From NCBI RefSeq assembly GCF_032854445.1, contig NW_027017956.1, positions 310,001-374,000 on the forward strand: 64,000 bases of DNA, given 5' to 3'. This DNA comes from Liolophura sinensis. Lineage: Eukaryota; Mollusca; Polyplacophora; Chitonida; Chitonidae. The notes under the pieces are model-generated. The model worked only from the letters and a program-made list of their open reading frames with translations. It had not been told where the DNA came from and did not search any database. Numbering within the stretch: position 1 is the first letter of the stretch; each line of letters starts with the position of its first letter. Position numbers and translations under genes: made by a program. Of the stretch, positions 38,714-50,847 are shown piece by piece.

Positions 38714-40654
38714 TACAAGATGAAGATTGTAATCGACATAATAGCATGTTCAGTTACAAAATGAGCATTGTAATCATTGTAATAGCATGTTAAGTTACAA
38801 AGTGAACATTGTAATCCTTATAATTGCATGTTCAGTTACAAGATGAACATTGTAATCATTATAAAAACATCATCAGTTGCAAGGTGAACATTGTAATCAG
38901 TATACAAGCATGCTCAGTTGCAAAATGGACATTGTAATCATTACAATAGCATATTCAGTTACAAGATGAACATTGTAATCATTATAATCATGTGCTCAGT
39001 TACAAGGTGAACATTGTAATCATTACAAAAGCGTGCTCAGTTACAAGATGAACATTGTAATCATTATAAAAACATGCCCAGTTACAAGATGAACAATGTA
39101 ATAGTTAAAATAGCATGATCAGTTACGAAGTGAACATTGTAATCATTATAATAGCATGCTCAGTTGCAAGATAAACATTGTAATCATTAAAATATCATTT
39201 TCAGTTACAAGATGAAGACTGTAATCGACATAATAGCATGTTCAGTTACAAGATGAACATTGTAATCATTGTAATAGCATGTTCAGTTACAAAGTAAACA
39301 TTGTAATCATTATAATAGCGTCAACGGTTACAAAATCACCATTGTAATCAATATAATAGCATGCTCAGTTACAAAATGAATATTGCAATCATTATATTAG
39401 CATATTTCATTACAAGATGAACATTGTAATCATTATTATAGCATATGTAGTTACAAGATGAACATTTTAATCATTATAAAAACATCATCAGTTACAAGGT
39501 GAACATTGTAATCAGTATAAAAGCATGCTCAGTTGCAAAATGGATATTGTAATCATTACATTAGCATATTCACTTACAAGATGAACATTGTAATCATTAT
39601 AATAATGTGCTCAGTTACAAAGTGAACAATGTAATCATTGTAATAGCATCTTCAGTTACAAAATGAACATTGTAATCCTTATAATTGCATGTTCAGTTAC
39701 AAGATGAACATTGTAATCATTATAAAAAGTAAACAGTTTCAAGGTGAACATTGTAATCAGTATACAAGCATGCTCAGTTGCAAAATGGACATTGTAATCA
39801 TTACATTAGCATATTCACTTACAAGATGAATATTGTAATCATTATAATAACATCATCAGTTACAACATAAGCATTGTATTCATTATATTAGCTCGTTGAC
39901 TTACAAGATAAACATTGTAATCATTATAAAAGCATGTTCAGTTACAAGGTAAACATAGTAATCATTTTAAAAACATGCTCAGTTGCAAGATGAAGATTGT
40001 AATCGACATAATAGCATGTTCAGTTACAAGATGAACATTGTAATCATTATAAAAACATCATCAGTTGCAAGGTGAACATTGTAATCAGTATACAAGCATG
40101 CTCAGTTGCAAGATAAACATTGTAATCATTACATTAGCATATTCACTTACAAGATGAATATTGTAATCATTATAATAACATCATCAGTTACAAAGTAAAC
40201 ATTGTATTCATTATATTAGCACGTTCAATTACAAGATGAACATTGTAATCATTATAAAAGCATGTTCAGTTACAAGGTGAACATTGTAATCTTTATAATA
40301 GCATGTTCAGTTACAAGGTGGACATTGTAAGTATAAAAGCATGCTCAGTTGCAAAATAGACATTGTAATTATTACATAAGCATATTCAGTTACAAGATGA
40401 ATATTGTAATCATTATAATAACATAATCACTTACAAAATGAACATTGTATTCATTATATTAGCACGTTCAATTACAAGATGAACATTGTAATCATTATAA
40501 TATCATGCTCAGTTGCAAGATGAAGATTGTAATCGACATAATAGCATGTTCAGTTACAAGATGAACATTGTAAACATTGTATTAGCATGTTCAGTTACAA
40601 AGTGAACATTGTAATCATTATAATAGCATGTTCAGTTACCAGATGAACATTGTA
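38714..40654 (+). repeat. 41-bp satellite, block 7 (1941 bp, short class)
   Basis: Marker at 39319. Same length as blocks 1 and 10 but closest in private variants to block 3, from which it differs by lacking one 246-bp six-monomer unit. It ends in the short-class signature and leads into type B spacer copy 8. Confidence 0.93.
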
Positions 40655-41550
40655 AGAATTATTTTTAGAATAAATCGCTTCCAAACCCTGGTATATTCAC
40701 CTTAGTTTAACTAAACGCCATCATATCGTATTTATGTTAATTACATGTAATATTTTAATAGGCATGTTCTTAAATCAAATGGCCCTTTGTTAGACTGTTT
40801 AGCCTTTCAAAACGGAAACTACAGGTATGCATATTTAAGAGAACTTATGTTTGTCCTTTTTTAAAACCATTTTCTTCATTCCTCAATGAAAAATACATGC
40901 ATTGTTTCGCACCCCTATTTGCAGCGTTCTGGCAATGGGCCAAATGTGTAGAATACGATATCTGTGAAATTAATCTGACTGCAATAAAATCAGAAAATTC
41001 GACCCCAATTCTTTTATGGTTTTCTCTACGGTTCTTCTATATCGGGACTAGTCTTGCTGACAATGGTAACTGATGCTCGTCGGCAGGTACACGTACGTTA
41101 ATGAGATCAATAACTTTGTCTCTTTCTTTCAGGACAAATATGTAACTTATTAAACTAACGGTTTTGACAGATAAATGTAACAGCTCTGTGATCTCATCAT
41201 GTTAGAAATGAAATAAAAAATGCGATATAGACGTACTTGAGCTCCTAATATGTTTTTTCCAGAGTGCTTACGGTGGACTTCGTTTGGATTCTGTGAGGGT
41301 TTTGATAGGTCTGTTATATGTTAATTGTGGATTACTGAAAACTCGCTCCACTAACATTATATATACAAACATGTATGCTTAAAGCCTTCCTTTCACTAGG
41401 AAATAAAATAGCCTGAGTAGGAGCCTTGTCAGGTGGGGTTATGTATGGGAGGACTAAGGTTTGCCTGAAGTGAAAGACATAGGTACAGTAAATGGCGCAG
41501 AGACATACATGTCTTTACAGATAAATGTTATCTGATCGTCAGTTGCACAG
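40655..41550 (+). repeat. 896-bp spacer, copy 8 (haplotype B)
   Basis: Type B, sharing CAAACCCTGG and GTGGATTACTG with copy 4, so unit 7-8 duplicates unit 3-4. No gene recognised. Confidence 0.88.
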
Positions 41551-41916
41551 ACCGGCCCGGATAGCACAGTTGGTAGAGCGTCCGCTTCGGGACCGGTAGA
41601 TCCAGGATCAATCCTTGGTCGAGTCACACCTAAGACTTTAAAAGAGGAAGTTGTGACTTCCTCGTTTGGCGTTCAGCATGAAGGGGGATAGTGCAACGAC
41701 TGGTTGACCCGTTTCAGTATAATGGCTCGGGCGGGGCGGCTTACTTGCCTTCGGTAAGTCGTCTCAGTGATGCAGCACTAAATAAAAGAGCGGTGAAAAT
41801 CCGTCCTGCAACAAGGAGGCACATTAAACGTGCATGCACCCTAATGATTCCTTCGTCGTCATATGACTGAAAAATTGTTGAGTACGACGTTAAACCCCAA
41901 GCACTCACTCACTCAC
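41551..41916 (+). mobile_element. tRNA-derived SINE, copy 8
   Basis: Box A at 41562-41573 and box B-like motif at 41605-41615. Extra G (GAAGGGGGATAG), B-form hairpin, GTTGAGTACG tail. Flanking repeats lie at 41539-41550 and 41917-41928. Confidence 0.88.
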
Positions 41917-41937
41917 TCAGTTGCACAGCGACATACA

Positions 41938-44900
41938 TACAAGATGAAGATTGTAATCGACATAATAGCATGTTCAGTTACAAAATGAGCATTGTAATCA
42001 TTGTAATAGCATGTTCAGTTACAAAGTGAACATTGTAATCCTTATAATTGCATGTTCAGTTACAAGATGAACATTGTAATCATTATAAAAACATCATCAG
42101 TTGCAAGGTGAACATTGTAATCAGTATACAAGCATGCTCAGTTGCAAAATGGACATTGTAATCATTACAATAGCATATTCAGTTACAAGATGAACATTGT
42201 AATCATTATAATCATGTGCTCAGTTACAAGGTGAACATTGTAATCATTACAAAAGCGTGCTCAGTTACAAGATGAACATTGTAATCATTATAAAAACATG
42301 CCCAGTTACAAGATGAACATTGTAATAGTTAAAATAGCATGATCAGTTACGAAGTGAACATTGTAATCATTATAATAGCATGCTCAGTTGCAAGATAAAC
42401 ATTGTAATTATTATAATATCATTTTCAGTTACAAGATGAAGATTGTAATCGACATAATAGCATGTTCAGTTACAAGATGAACATTGTAATCATTGTAATA
42501 GCATGTTCAGTTACAAAGTAAACATTGTAATCATTATAATAGCGTCAACGGTTACAAAATCACCATTGTAATCAATATAATAGCATGCTCAGTTACAAAA
42601 TGAATATTGCAATTATTATATTAGCATATGTAGTTACAAGATGAACATTTTAATCATTATTATAGCATATGTAGTTACAAGATGAACATTTTAATCATTA
42701 TAAAAACATCATCAATTACAAGGTGAACATTGTAATCAGTATAAAAGCATGCTCAGTTGCAAAATGGATATTGTAATCATTACATTAGCATATTCACTTA
42801 CAAGATGAACATTGTAATCATTATAATAATGTGCTCAGTTACAAGGTGAACAATGTAATCATTGTAATAGCATGTTCAGTTACAAAGTGAACATTGTAAT
42901 CCTTATAATTGCATGTTCAGTTACAAAGTGAACATTGTAATCATTATAAAAACATCATCAGTTGCAAGGTGAACATTGTAATCAGTATACAAGCATGCTC
43001 AGTTGCAAAATGGACATTGTAATCATTACAATAGCATATTCAGTTACAAGATGAACATTGTAATCATTATAATATTGCGCTCAGTTACAAGGTGAACCAT
43101 GTAATCATTGTAATAGCATGTTCAGTTACAAAGTGAACATTGTAATCCTTATAATTGCATGTTCAGTTACAAGATGAACATTGTAATCATTATAAAAACA
43201 TAAACAGTTACAAGGTGAACATTGTAATCAGTATACAAGCATGCTCAGTTGCAAAATGGACATTGTAATCATTACATTAGCATATTCACTTACAAGATGA
43301 ATATTGTAATTATTATAATAACATCATCAGTTACAATGTAAACATTGTATTCATTATATTAGCTCGTTCACTTACAAGATAAACATTGTAATCATTATAA
43401 AAGCATGTTCAGCTACAAGGTGAACATAGTAATCATTTTAAAAACATGCTCAGTTGCAAGATGAAGATTGTAATCGACATAATAGCATGTTCAGTTATAA
43501 GATGAACATTGTAATCATTATAAAAACATCATCAGTTGCAAGGTGAACATTGTAATCAGTATACAAGCATGCTCAGTTGCAAGATAAACATTGTAATCAT
43601 TACATTAGCATATTCACTTACAAGATGAATATTGTAATTATTATAATAACATCATCAGTTACAAAGTAAACATTGTATTCATTATATTAGCACGTTCAAT
43701 TACAAGATGAACATTGTAATCATTATAAAAGCATGTTCAGTTACAAGGTGAACATTGTAATCTTTATAAAATCATGCTCAGTTACAAGATGAACATTCTA
43801 ATCATTATAATAGCATGTTCAGTTACAAGGTGGACATTGTAAGTATAAAAGCATGCTCAGTTGCAAAATGGACATTGTAATCATTACATAAGCATATTTA
43901 GTTACAAGGTGAATATTGTAATCATTATAATAACATCATCAGTTACAAAATGAACATTGTATTTAATATATTAGCACGTTCAATTACAAGATGAACATTG
44001 TAATCATTATAATATCATGCTCAGTTGCAAGATAAAGATTGTAATCGACATAATAGCATGTTCAGTTACAAGATGAACGTTGTGATCATTATAAAAACAT
44101 CATCAGTTCCTAGGTGAACATTGTAATCAGTATACAAGCATGCTCAGTTGCAAAATGGACATTGTAATCATTGCAATAGCATATTCAGTTACAAGATGAA
44201 CATTGCAATCATTATAATAATGTGCTCAGTTACAAGGAGAACATTGAAATCATTACAATAGCGTGCTCAGTTACAAGGTGAACATTGTAATCATTATAAA
44301 AACATGCCCAGTTACAAGATGAACATTGTAATAGTTAAAATAGCATGCTCAAATACAAGATGAGCAATGTAATCATTATAATAGCATGCTCAGTTGCAAG
44401 GTAAACATTGTAATCATTATAATATCATTTTCAGTTACAAGATGAAGATTGTAATCGACATAATAGCATGTTCAGTTACAAGATGAACATTGTAATCATT
44501 GTAATAGCATGTTCAGTTACAAAGTAAACATTGTAATCATTATAATAGCGTCAACGGTTACAAAATCACCATTGTAATCAATATAATAGCATGCTCAGTT
44601 ACAAAATGAATATTGCAATTATTATATTAGCATATGTAGTTACCAGATGAACATTGTAATCATTATTATAGCATATGTAGTTACAAGATGAACATTTTAA
44701 TCATTATAAAAACATCATCAGTTACAAGGTGAACATTGTAATCAGTATAAAAGCATGCTCAGTTGCAAAATGGATATTGTAATCATTACATTAGCATATT
44801 CACTTACAAGATGAACATTGTAATCATTATAATAATGTGCTCAGTTACAAGGTGAACAATGTAATCATTGTAATAGCATGTTCAGTTACAAAGTGAACAT

Positions 44901-46621
44901 TGTAATCCTTATAATTGCATGTTCAGTTACAAAGTGAACATTGTAATCATTCTAAAAACATCATCAGTTGCAAGGTGAACATTGTAATCAGTATACAAGC
45001 ATCCTCAGTTGCAAAATGGACATTGTAATCATTACAATAGGATATTCAGTTACAAGATGAACATTGTAATCATTATAATAATGCGCTCAGTTACAAGGTG
45101 AACAATGTAATCATTGTAATAGCATGTTCAGTTACAAAGTGAACATTGTAATCCTTAAAATTGCATGTTCAGTTAGAAGATGAACATTGTAATCATTATA
45201 AAAACATAAACAGTTACAAGGTGAACATTGTAATCAGTATACAAGCATGCTCAGTTGCAAAATGGACATTGTAATCATTACATTAGCATATTCACTTACA
45301 AGATGAATATTGTAATCATTATAATAACATCATCAGTTACAAAGTAAACATTGTATTCATTATATTAGCACGTTCAATTACAAGATGAACATTGTAATCA
45401 TTATAAAAGCATGTTCAGTTACAAGGTGAACATTGTAATCTTTATAAAAACATGCTCAGTTACAAGGTGGACATTGTAATTATAAAAGCATGCTCAGTTG
45501 CAAAATGGACACTGTAATCAATACATAAGCATATTTAGTTACAAGATGAATATTGTAATCATTATATAAACATCATCAGTTACAAAATGAACATTGTATT
45601 CATTATATTAGCACGTTCAATTACAAGATGAACATTGTAATCATTATAATATCATGCTCAGTTGCAAGATAAAGATTGTAATCGACATAATAGCATGTTC
45701 AGTTACAAGATGAACATTGTAATCATTGTAATAGCATGTTCAGTTACAAAGTGAACATTGTAATCCTTATAATTGCATGTTCAGTTACAAGATGAACGTT
45801 GTAATCATTATAAAAACATCATCAGTTTTTAGGTGAACATTGTAATTAGTATACAAGCATGCTCAGTTGCAAAATGGACATTGTAATTATTGCAATAGCA
45901 TATTCAGTTACAAGATGAACATTGCAATCATTATAATAATGTGCTCAGTTACAAGGAGAACATTGAAATCATTACAATAGCGTGCTCAGTTACAAGGTGA
46001 ACATTGTAATCATTAAAAACATGCCCAGTTACAAGATGAACATTGTAATAGTTAAAATAGCATGCTCAAATACAAGATGAGCAATGTAATCATTATAATA
46101 GCATGCTCAATTACAAGATGAAAATTGTAATTCGTATAATAGCATGCTCAGTTACAACATGAACATTGTAATCATTATAATAGCATGTTCAGTTACAAGA
46201 TGAACATTGTAATCATTATAAAAACATCATCAGTTCCAAGGTGAACATTGTAATCAGTATACAAGCATGCTCAGTTGCAAAATGGACATTGTAATCATTG
46301 CAATAGCATATTCAGTTACAAGATGAGCAATGTAATCATTATAATAGCATGCCCAATTACAAGATGAAGATTGTAATTCGTATAATAGCATGCTCAGTTA
46401 CAACATTAACATTGTAATCATTATAATAGCATGTTCAGTTACAAGATGAACATTGTAATCAGTATAATAGCATGCTCAGTTACAAAATTAATATTTTAAT
46501 TATTACACTAGTATGCCCAGTTACAAGATGAACATTGTAATCAGTATAATAGCGTGCTCAGTTACAAGATGAGCAATGTAATCATTATAATAGCATGTTC
46601 AGTTACCAGATGAACATTGTA
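41938..46621 (+). repeat. 41-bp satellite, block 8 (4684 bp)
   Basis: Intermediate length. Markers at 42543 and 44549, 2006 bp apart, so this higher-order unit is short by two monomers. The missing monomers fall near 44,061-44,085, where the CGACATAATAGC monomer runs straight into the GAACGTTGTGATC monomer. Near the 3' end, a segment with CAGTTCCAAGGTG and CAACATTAACATTG (46,220-46,420) recurs in block 12 before the other chimeric spacer. Confidence 0.92.
42543..44548 (+). repeat. Higher-order repeat unit with two-monomer deletion, block 8
   Basis: Bounded by the CGTCAACGG marker at 42543 and 44549; 2006 bp, against 2087-2088 in all other tandem units measured. The 82-bp shortfall equals two monomers. 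Confidence 0.88.
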
Positions 46622-47517
46622 AGAATTATTTTTAGAATAAATCGCTTCCGAACTCTGGTATTTTCACCTTAGTTTAACTAAACGCCATCATATCGTATTT
46701 ATGTTAATTACATGTAGTATTGTAATAGGCATGTTCTTAAGTCAAGTGGCCCTTTGTTAGACTGTTTAGCCTTTCAAAACGGAAACTACAGGTATGCATA
46801 TTTAAGAGAACTTAAGTTTGTCCTTTTTTAAAACCATTTTCTTCATTCCTCAATGAAAAATACATGCATTGTTTCGCACCCCTATTTGCAGCGTACTGGC
46901 AATGGGCCAAATGTGTAGAATACGATATCTGTGAAATTAATCTGACTGCAATAAGATCAGAAAATTCGACCCCAATTCTTTGATGGTTTTCTCTACGGTT
47001 CTTCTATATCGGGACTAGTCTTGCTGACAATGGTAACTCATGCTCGTCGGCAGGTACACGTACGTTAATGAGATCAATAACTTTGTCTCTTTCTTTCAGG
47101 ACAAATATGTAACTTATTAAACTAACGGTTTTGACAGATAAATGTAACAGCTCTGTGATCTCATCATGTTAGAAATGAAATAAAAAATGCGATATAGACG
47201 TACTTGAGCTTCTAATATGTTTTTTCCAGAGTGCTTACGGTGGACTTCGTTTGGATTCTGTGAGGGTTTTGATAGGTCTGTTATATGTTAATTGTGTATT
47301 ACTGAAAACTCGCTCCACTAACATTATATATACAAACATGTATGCTTAAAGCCTTCCTTTCACTAGGAAATAAAATAGCCTGAGTAGGAGCCTTGTCAGG
47401 TGGGGTTATGTATGGGAGGACTAAGGTTTGCCTGAAGTGAAAGACATAGGTACAGTAAATGGCGCAGAGACATACATGTCTTTACAGATAAATGTTATCT
47501 GATCGTCAGTTGCACAG
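46622..47517 (+). repeat. 896-bp spacer, copy 9 (A/B chimera)
   Basis: The 5' part is type A (CTTAAGTCAAGTGG, GCGTACTGG, CTTTGATGG, GGTAACTCATGC). The 3' part is type B (AAATAAAAAATGCG, CACTAACATTATATATAC, ACATGTATGC). The switch lies between about 47,037 and 47,181. TTCCGAACTCTGG and CATGTAGTATTG are shared only with copy 13. A 37-bp stretch at 47469-47505 recurs with three mismatches just beyond the SINE at 47897-47933. Confidence 0.88.
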
Positions 47518-47883
47518 ACCGGCCCGGATAGCACAGTTGGTAGAGCGTCCGCTTCGGGACCGGTAGATCCAGGATCAATCCTTGGTCGAGTCACACCTAA
47601 GACTTTAAAAGAGGAAGTTGTGACATCCTCGTTTGGCGTTCAGCATGAAGGGGGATAGTGCAACGACTGGTTGACCCGTTTCAGTATAATGGCTCGGGCG
47701 GGGCGGCTTACTTGCCTTCGGTAAGTCGTCTCAGTGATGCAGCACTAAATAAAAGAGCGGTGAAAATCCGTCCTGCAACAAGGAGGCACATTACACGTGC
47801 ATGCACCCTAATGATTCCTTCGTCGTCATATGACTGAAAAATTGTTGAGTACGACGTTAAACCCCAAGCACTCACTCACTCAC
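47518..47883 (+). mobile_element. tRNA-derived SINE, copy 9
   Basis: Box A at 47529-47540 and box B-like motif at 47572-47582. Extra G (GAAGGGGGATAG) and a weakened hairpin (GTGACATCCTC). Flanking repeats lie at 47506-47517 and 47884-47895. Unlike most copies it is not joined to satellite DNA; it keeps what looks like the original 3' flank of the insertion site. Confidence 0.88.
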
Positions 47884-47895
47884 TCAGTTGCACAG

Positions 47896-47952
47896 CGACA
47901 TACATGTCTATACAGAAAAATGCTATCTGATCGCAGTCAGTGTAAAATTCCT
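47896..47952 (+). other. Intact 3' flank of the SINE insertion site
   Basis: Contains a 37-bp copy (47897-47933) of the sequence at 47469-47505 on the other side of the SINE, with three mismatches. The SINE therefore inserted between two halves of an older, roughly 50-bp tandem duplication. In the other cassettes this flank is cut after GACATAC and fused to the satellite. Confidence 0.75.
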
Positions 47953-48085
47953 GACGGTGTTTACTGTGCAGCAGAGATTCAGGATGGTGCTTACTGTGTA
48001 GCAGAGTTTCAGGATGGTATTTACTGTGCAGCAGAGATTCAGGATGGTGTTTACGGTGCAACAGAGATTCAGTATGGTGTTAATT
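47953..48085 (+). repeat. 30-bp minisatellite, first locus
   Basis: About four and a half units of 30 bp built on GCAGAGATTCAGGATGGTG and TTTACTGTGCA. Because 30 is a multiple of three, a frame stays open through it on both strands, giving a ten-residue peptide repeat (like GVYCAAEIQD). The + frame runs in from the SINE tail without a start context of its own, so I read it as a minisatellite by-product and not a gene. Confidence 0.85.
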
Positions 48086-48604
48086 GATTTAATCAACGAT
48101 TCAGGAAAACACAGTGATCCAGGTTTAGAAGCTTCAGGTTATATTAATATCTTGAAGTAATGATACTGCGTTGCTTGAAACCATTTAAACATCCGAATTC
48201 CACTGACTCTGTCAACACGCTGGATGAAAGAATATATTGGAGTGAAATCAGATAGAGAAACACATGATTTTCTATCGGCCTCACAACGTTTTACATTTAA
48301 CTTACTTATTTAATTTTTGTTTGAGGAGGGCCTCAGTTACCGAGGGGGTCAGCACGCCATCGCCCTCTGTAATCCCACATGGAACACTGGGGTTAGAGCT
48401 GATTTCCTAGCTGGCACCATCTTTTAAGTGCCAATATTGAGAAATGCCTTCTATTTCTTCTCAACGATCAACGGTACAAAGACGCAGTTTGGACCAAATA
48501 CACGCTAAAAAGCTCATCTTATCCCCACACATTATCCACACTAAATATTTCATTTTTCCCCTCAGCTGAAATAGACTAAATCCAGTTAAAGAGACTCGTG
48601 TCTT
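48086..48604. other. Non-satellite segment after the 30-bp minisatellite (first copy)
   Basis: About 0.5 kb of sequence not related to the satellite or the spacer. I see no open frame of note. It contains a small inverted repeat TGGCAC (48412-48417) and GTGCCA (48428-48433), a GC-richer stretch (GAGGAGGGCCTCAG region, from 48323) and a pyrimidine-rich end. It recurs nearly unchanged from 63493. It could be the remnant of an unrelated transposon or the DNA that once bordered the array; no family recognised. Confidence 0.7.
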
Positions 48605-50847
48605 ATGATAGCATGCTCAGTTACAAGATAAACATTGTAAACATTATATTATCACGCTCACTTACAAGGAAAACATTGTAATCATTATAATAGAAAGCTC
48701 GGTTACAAGATGAAAATTGTAATCATAATAGCATGTTCAGTTACAAGATGAATATTGTAATCATTATAATAACATCATCAGTTACAAAATGAACATTGTA
48801 TTCATTATATTAGCACGTTCAATTACAACATGAACATTGTAATCATTATAATAGCATGCTCAGTTACAAGATGAACATTGTAAACAGTATAATAGCGTGC
48901 CCATTTACAAAATGAACATTGTCATCATTATAATAGCATGCTAAGTTACAAGATGAACATTGTAATCATTATAAAAACATCATCAGTTACAAGGTGAACA
49001 TTGTAATCAGTATAAAAGCATGCTCAGTTGCAAAATGAACATTGTAATCATTATAATAGCATGTTCAGTTACAAGGTGAACATTGTAATTATTATAAAAA
49101 CATGCCCAGTTACAAGATGAACATTGTAATACTTCTAATAGCATGTTCAGTTACGAAGTGAACATTGTAATCATTATAATAGCATGCTCAGTTTCAAGAT
49201 AAACATTGTAATCATTATAATATCATTTTCAGTTGCAAGATGAAGATTGTAATCGACATAATAGCATGTTCAGTTACAAGATGAACATTGTAATCATTGT
49301 AATAGCATGTTCAGTTACAAAGTGAACATTGTAATCCTTATAATTGCATGTTCAGTTACAAGATGAACATTGTAATCATGATAAAAACATCATCAGTTGC
49401 AAGGTGAACATTGTAATCAGTATACAAGCATGCTCAGTTGCAAATTGGACATTGTAATCATTACAATAGCATATTCAGTTACAAGGTGAACATTGTAATC
49501 ATTATAATCAAGTGCTCAGTTACAAGGTGAACATTATAATCATTACAATAGCGTGCTCAGTTACAAGATGAACATTGTAATCATTATAAAAACATGCCCA
49601 GTTACAAGATGAACATTGTAATAGTTAAAATAGCATGATCAGTTACGAAGTGAACATTGTAATCATTATAATATCATTTTCAGTTGCAAGATAAACATTG
49701 TAATCAGTATACAAGCATGCTCAGTTGCAAGATAAACATTGTAATCATTACATTAGCATATTCACTTACAAGATGAATATTGTAATCATTATAATAACAT
49801 CATCAGTTACAAAGTAAACATTGTATTCATTATATTAGCACGTTCAATTACAAGATGAACATTGTAATCATTATAAAAGCATGTTCAGTTACAAGGTGAA
49901 CATTGTAATCTTTATAAAAACATTCTCAGTTACAAGATGAACATTCTAATCATTATAATAGCATGTTCATTTACAAGGTGGACATTGTAAGTATAAAAGC
50001 ATGCTCAGTTGCAAAATTGACATTGTAATCATTACATAAGCATATTTAGTTACAAGATGAATATTGTAATCATTATATAAACATCATCAGTTACAAAATG
50101 AACATTGTATTCATTATATTAGCACGTTCAATTACAGGATGAACATTGTAATCATTATAATATCATGCTCAATTGCAAGATAAAGATTGTAATCGACATA
50201 ATAGCATGATCAGTTACAAAGTGAACATTGTAATCCTTATAATTGCATGTTCAGTTACAAGATGAACGTTGTAATCATTATAAAAACATCATCAGTTCCT
50301 AGGTGAACATTGTAATCTGTATACAAGCATGCTCAGTTGCAAAATGGACATTGTAATCATTGCAATAGCATATTCAGTTACAAGATGAACATTGCAATCA
50401 TTATAATAATGTGCTCAGTTACAAGGAGAACATTGAAATCATTACAATAGCGTGCTCAGTTACAAGGTGAACATTGTAATCATTATAAAAACATGCCCAG
50501 TTACAAGATGAACATTGTAATATTTAAAATAGCATGCTCAAATACAAGATGAGCAATGTAATCATTATAATAGCATGCTCAATTACAAGATGAAAATTGT
50601 AATTCGTATAATAGCATGCTCAGTTACAACATGAACATTGTAATCATTATAAAAGCATGTTTAGTTACAAGATGAACATTGTAATCAGTACAATAGCATG
50701 CTCAGTTACAAAATTAATATTTTAATTATTACACTAGTATGCCCAGTTACAAGATGAACATTGTAATCAGTATAATAGCGTGCTCAGTTACAAGATGAGC
50801 AATGTAATCATTATAATAGCATGTTCAGTTACCAGATGAACATTGTA
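48605..50847 (+). repeat. 41-bp satellite, block 9 (2243 bp, with degenerate edge)
   Basis: The first monomers (48605 to about 48920) are unusually divergent: ATTATCACGCTC, AAGGAAAACATTG, TAGAAAGCTCGG and a truncated AATCATAATAGC monomer. Later monomers regain the usual variants, including the CCTAGG monomer near 50295. There is no CGTCAACGG marker. Degenerate monomers next to non-satellite DNA are what an array edge looks like. Confidence 0.9.

Noticed and set aside
47830-48087. 85-codon + frame and 61-codon - frame over the 30-bp minisatellite (also at 63237-63494)
   Set aside because: Both are explained by a stop-free minisatellite whose unit is a multiple of three. The + frame starts in the SINE tail and no family is recognisable.
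48520-48545. TTATCCACA, a perfect match to a bacterial DnaA box
   Set aside because: A single 9-bp match in eukaryotic repeat DNA is expected by chance; there is no cluster and no replication gene.
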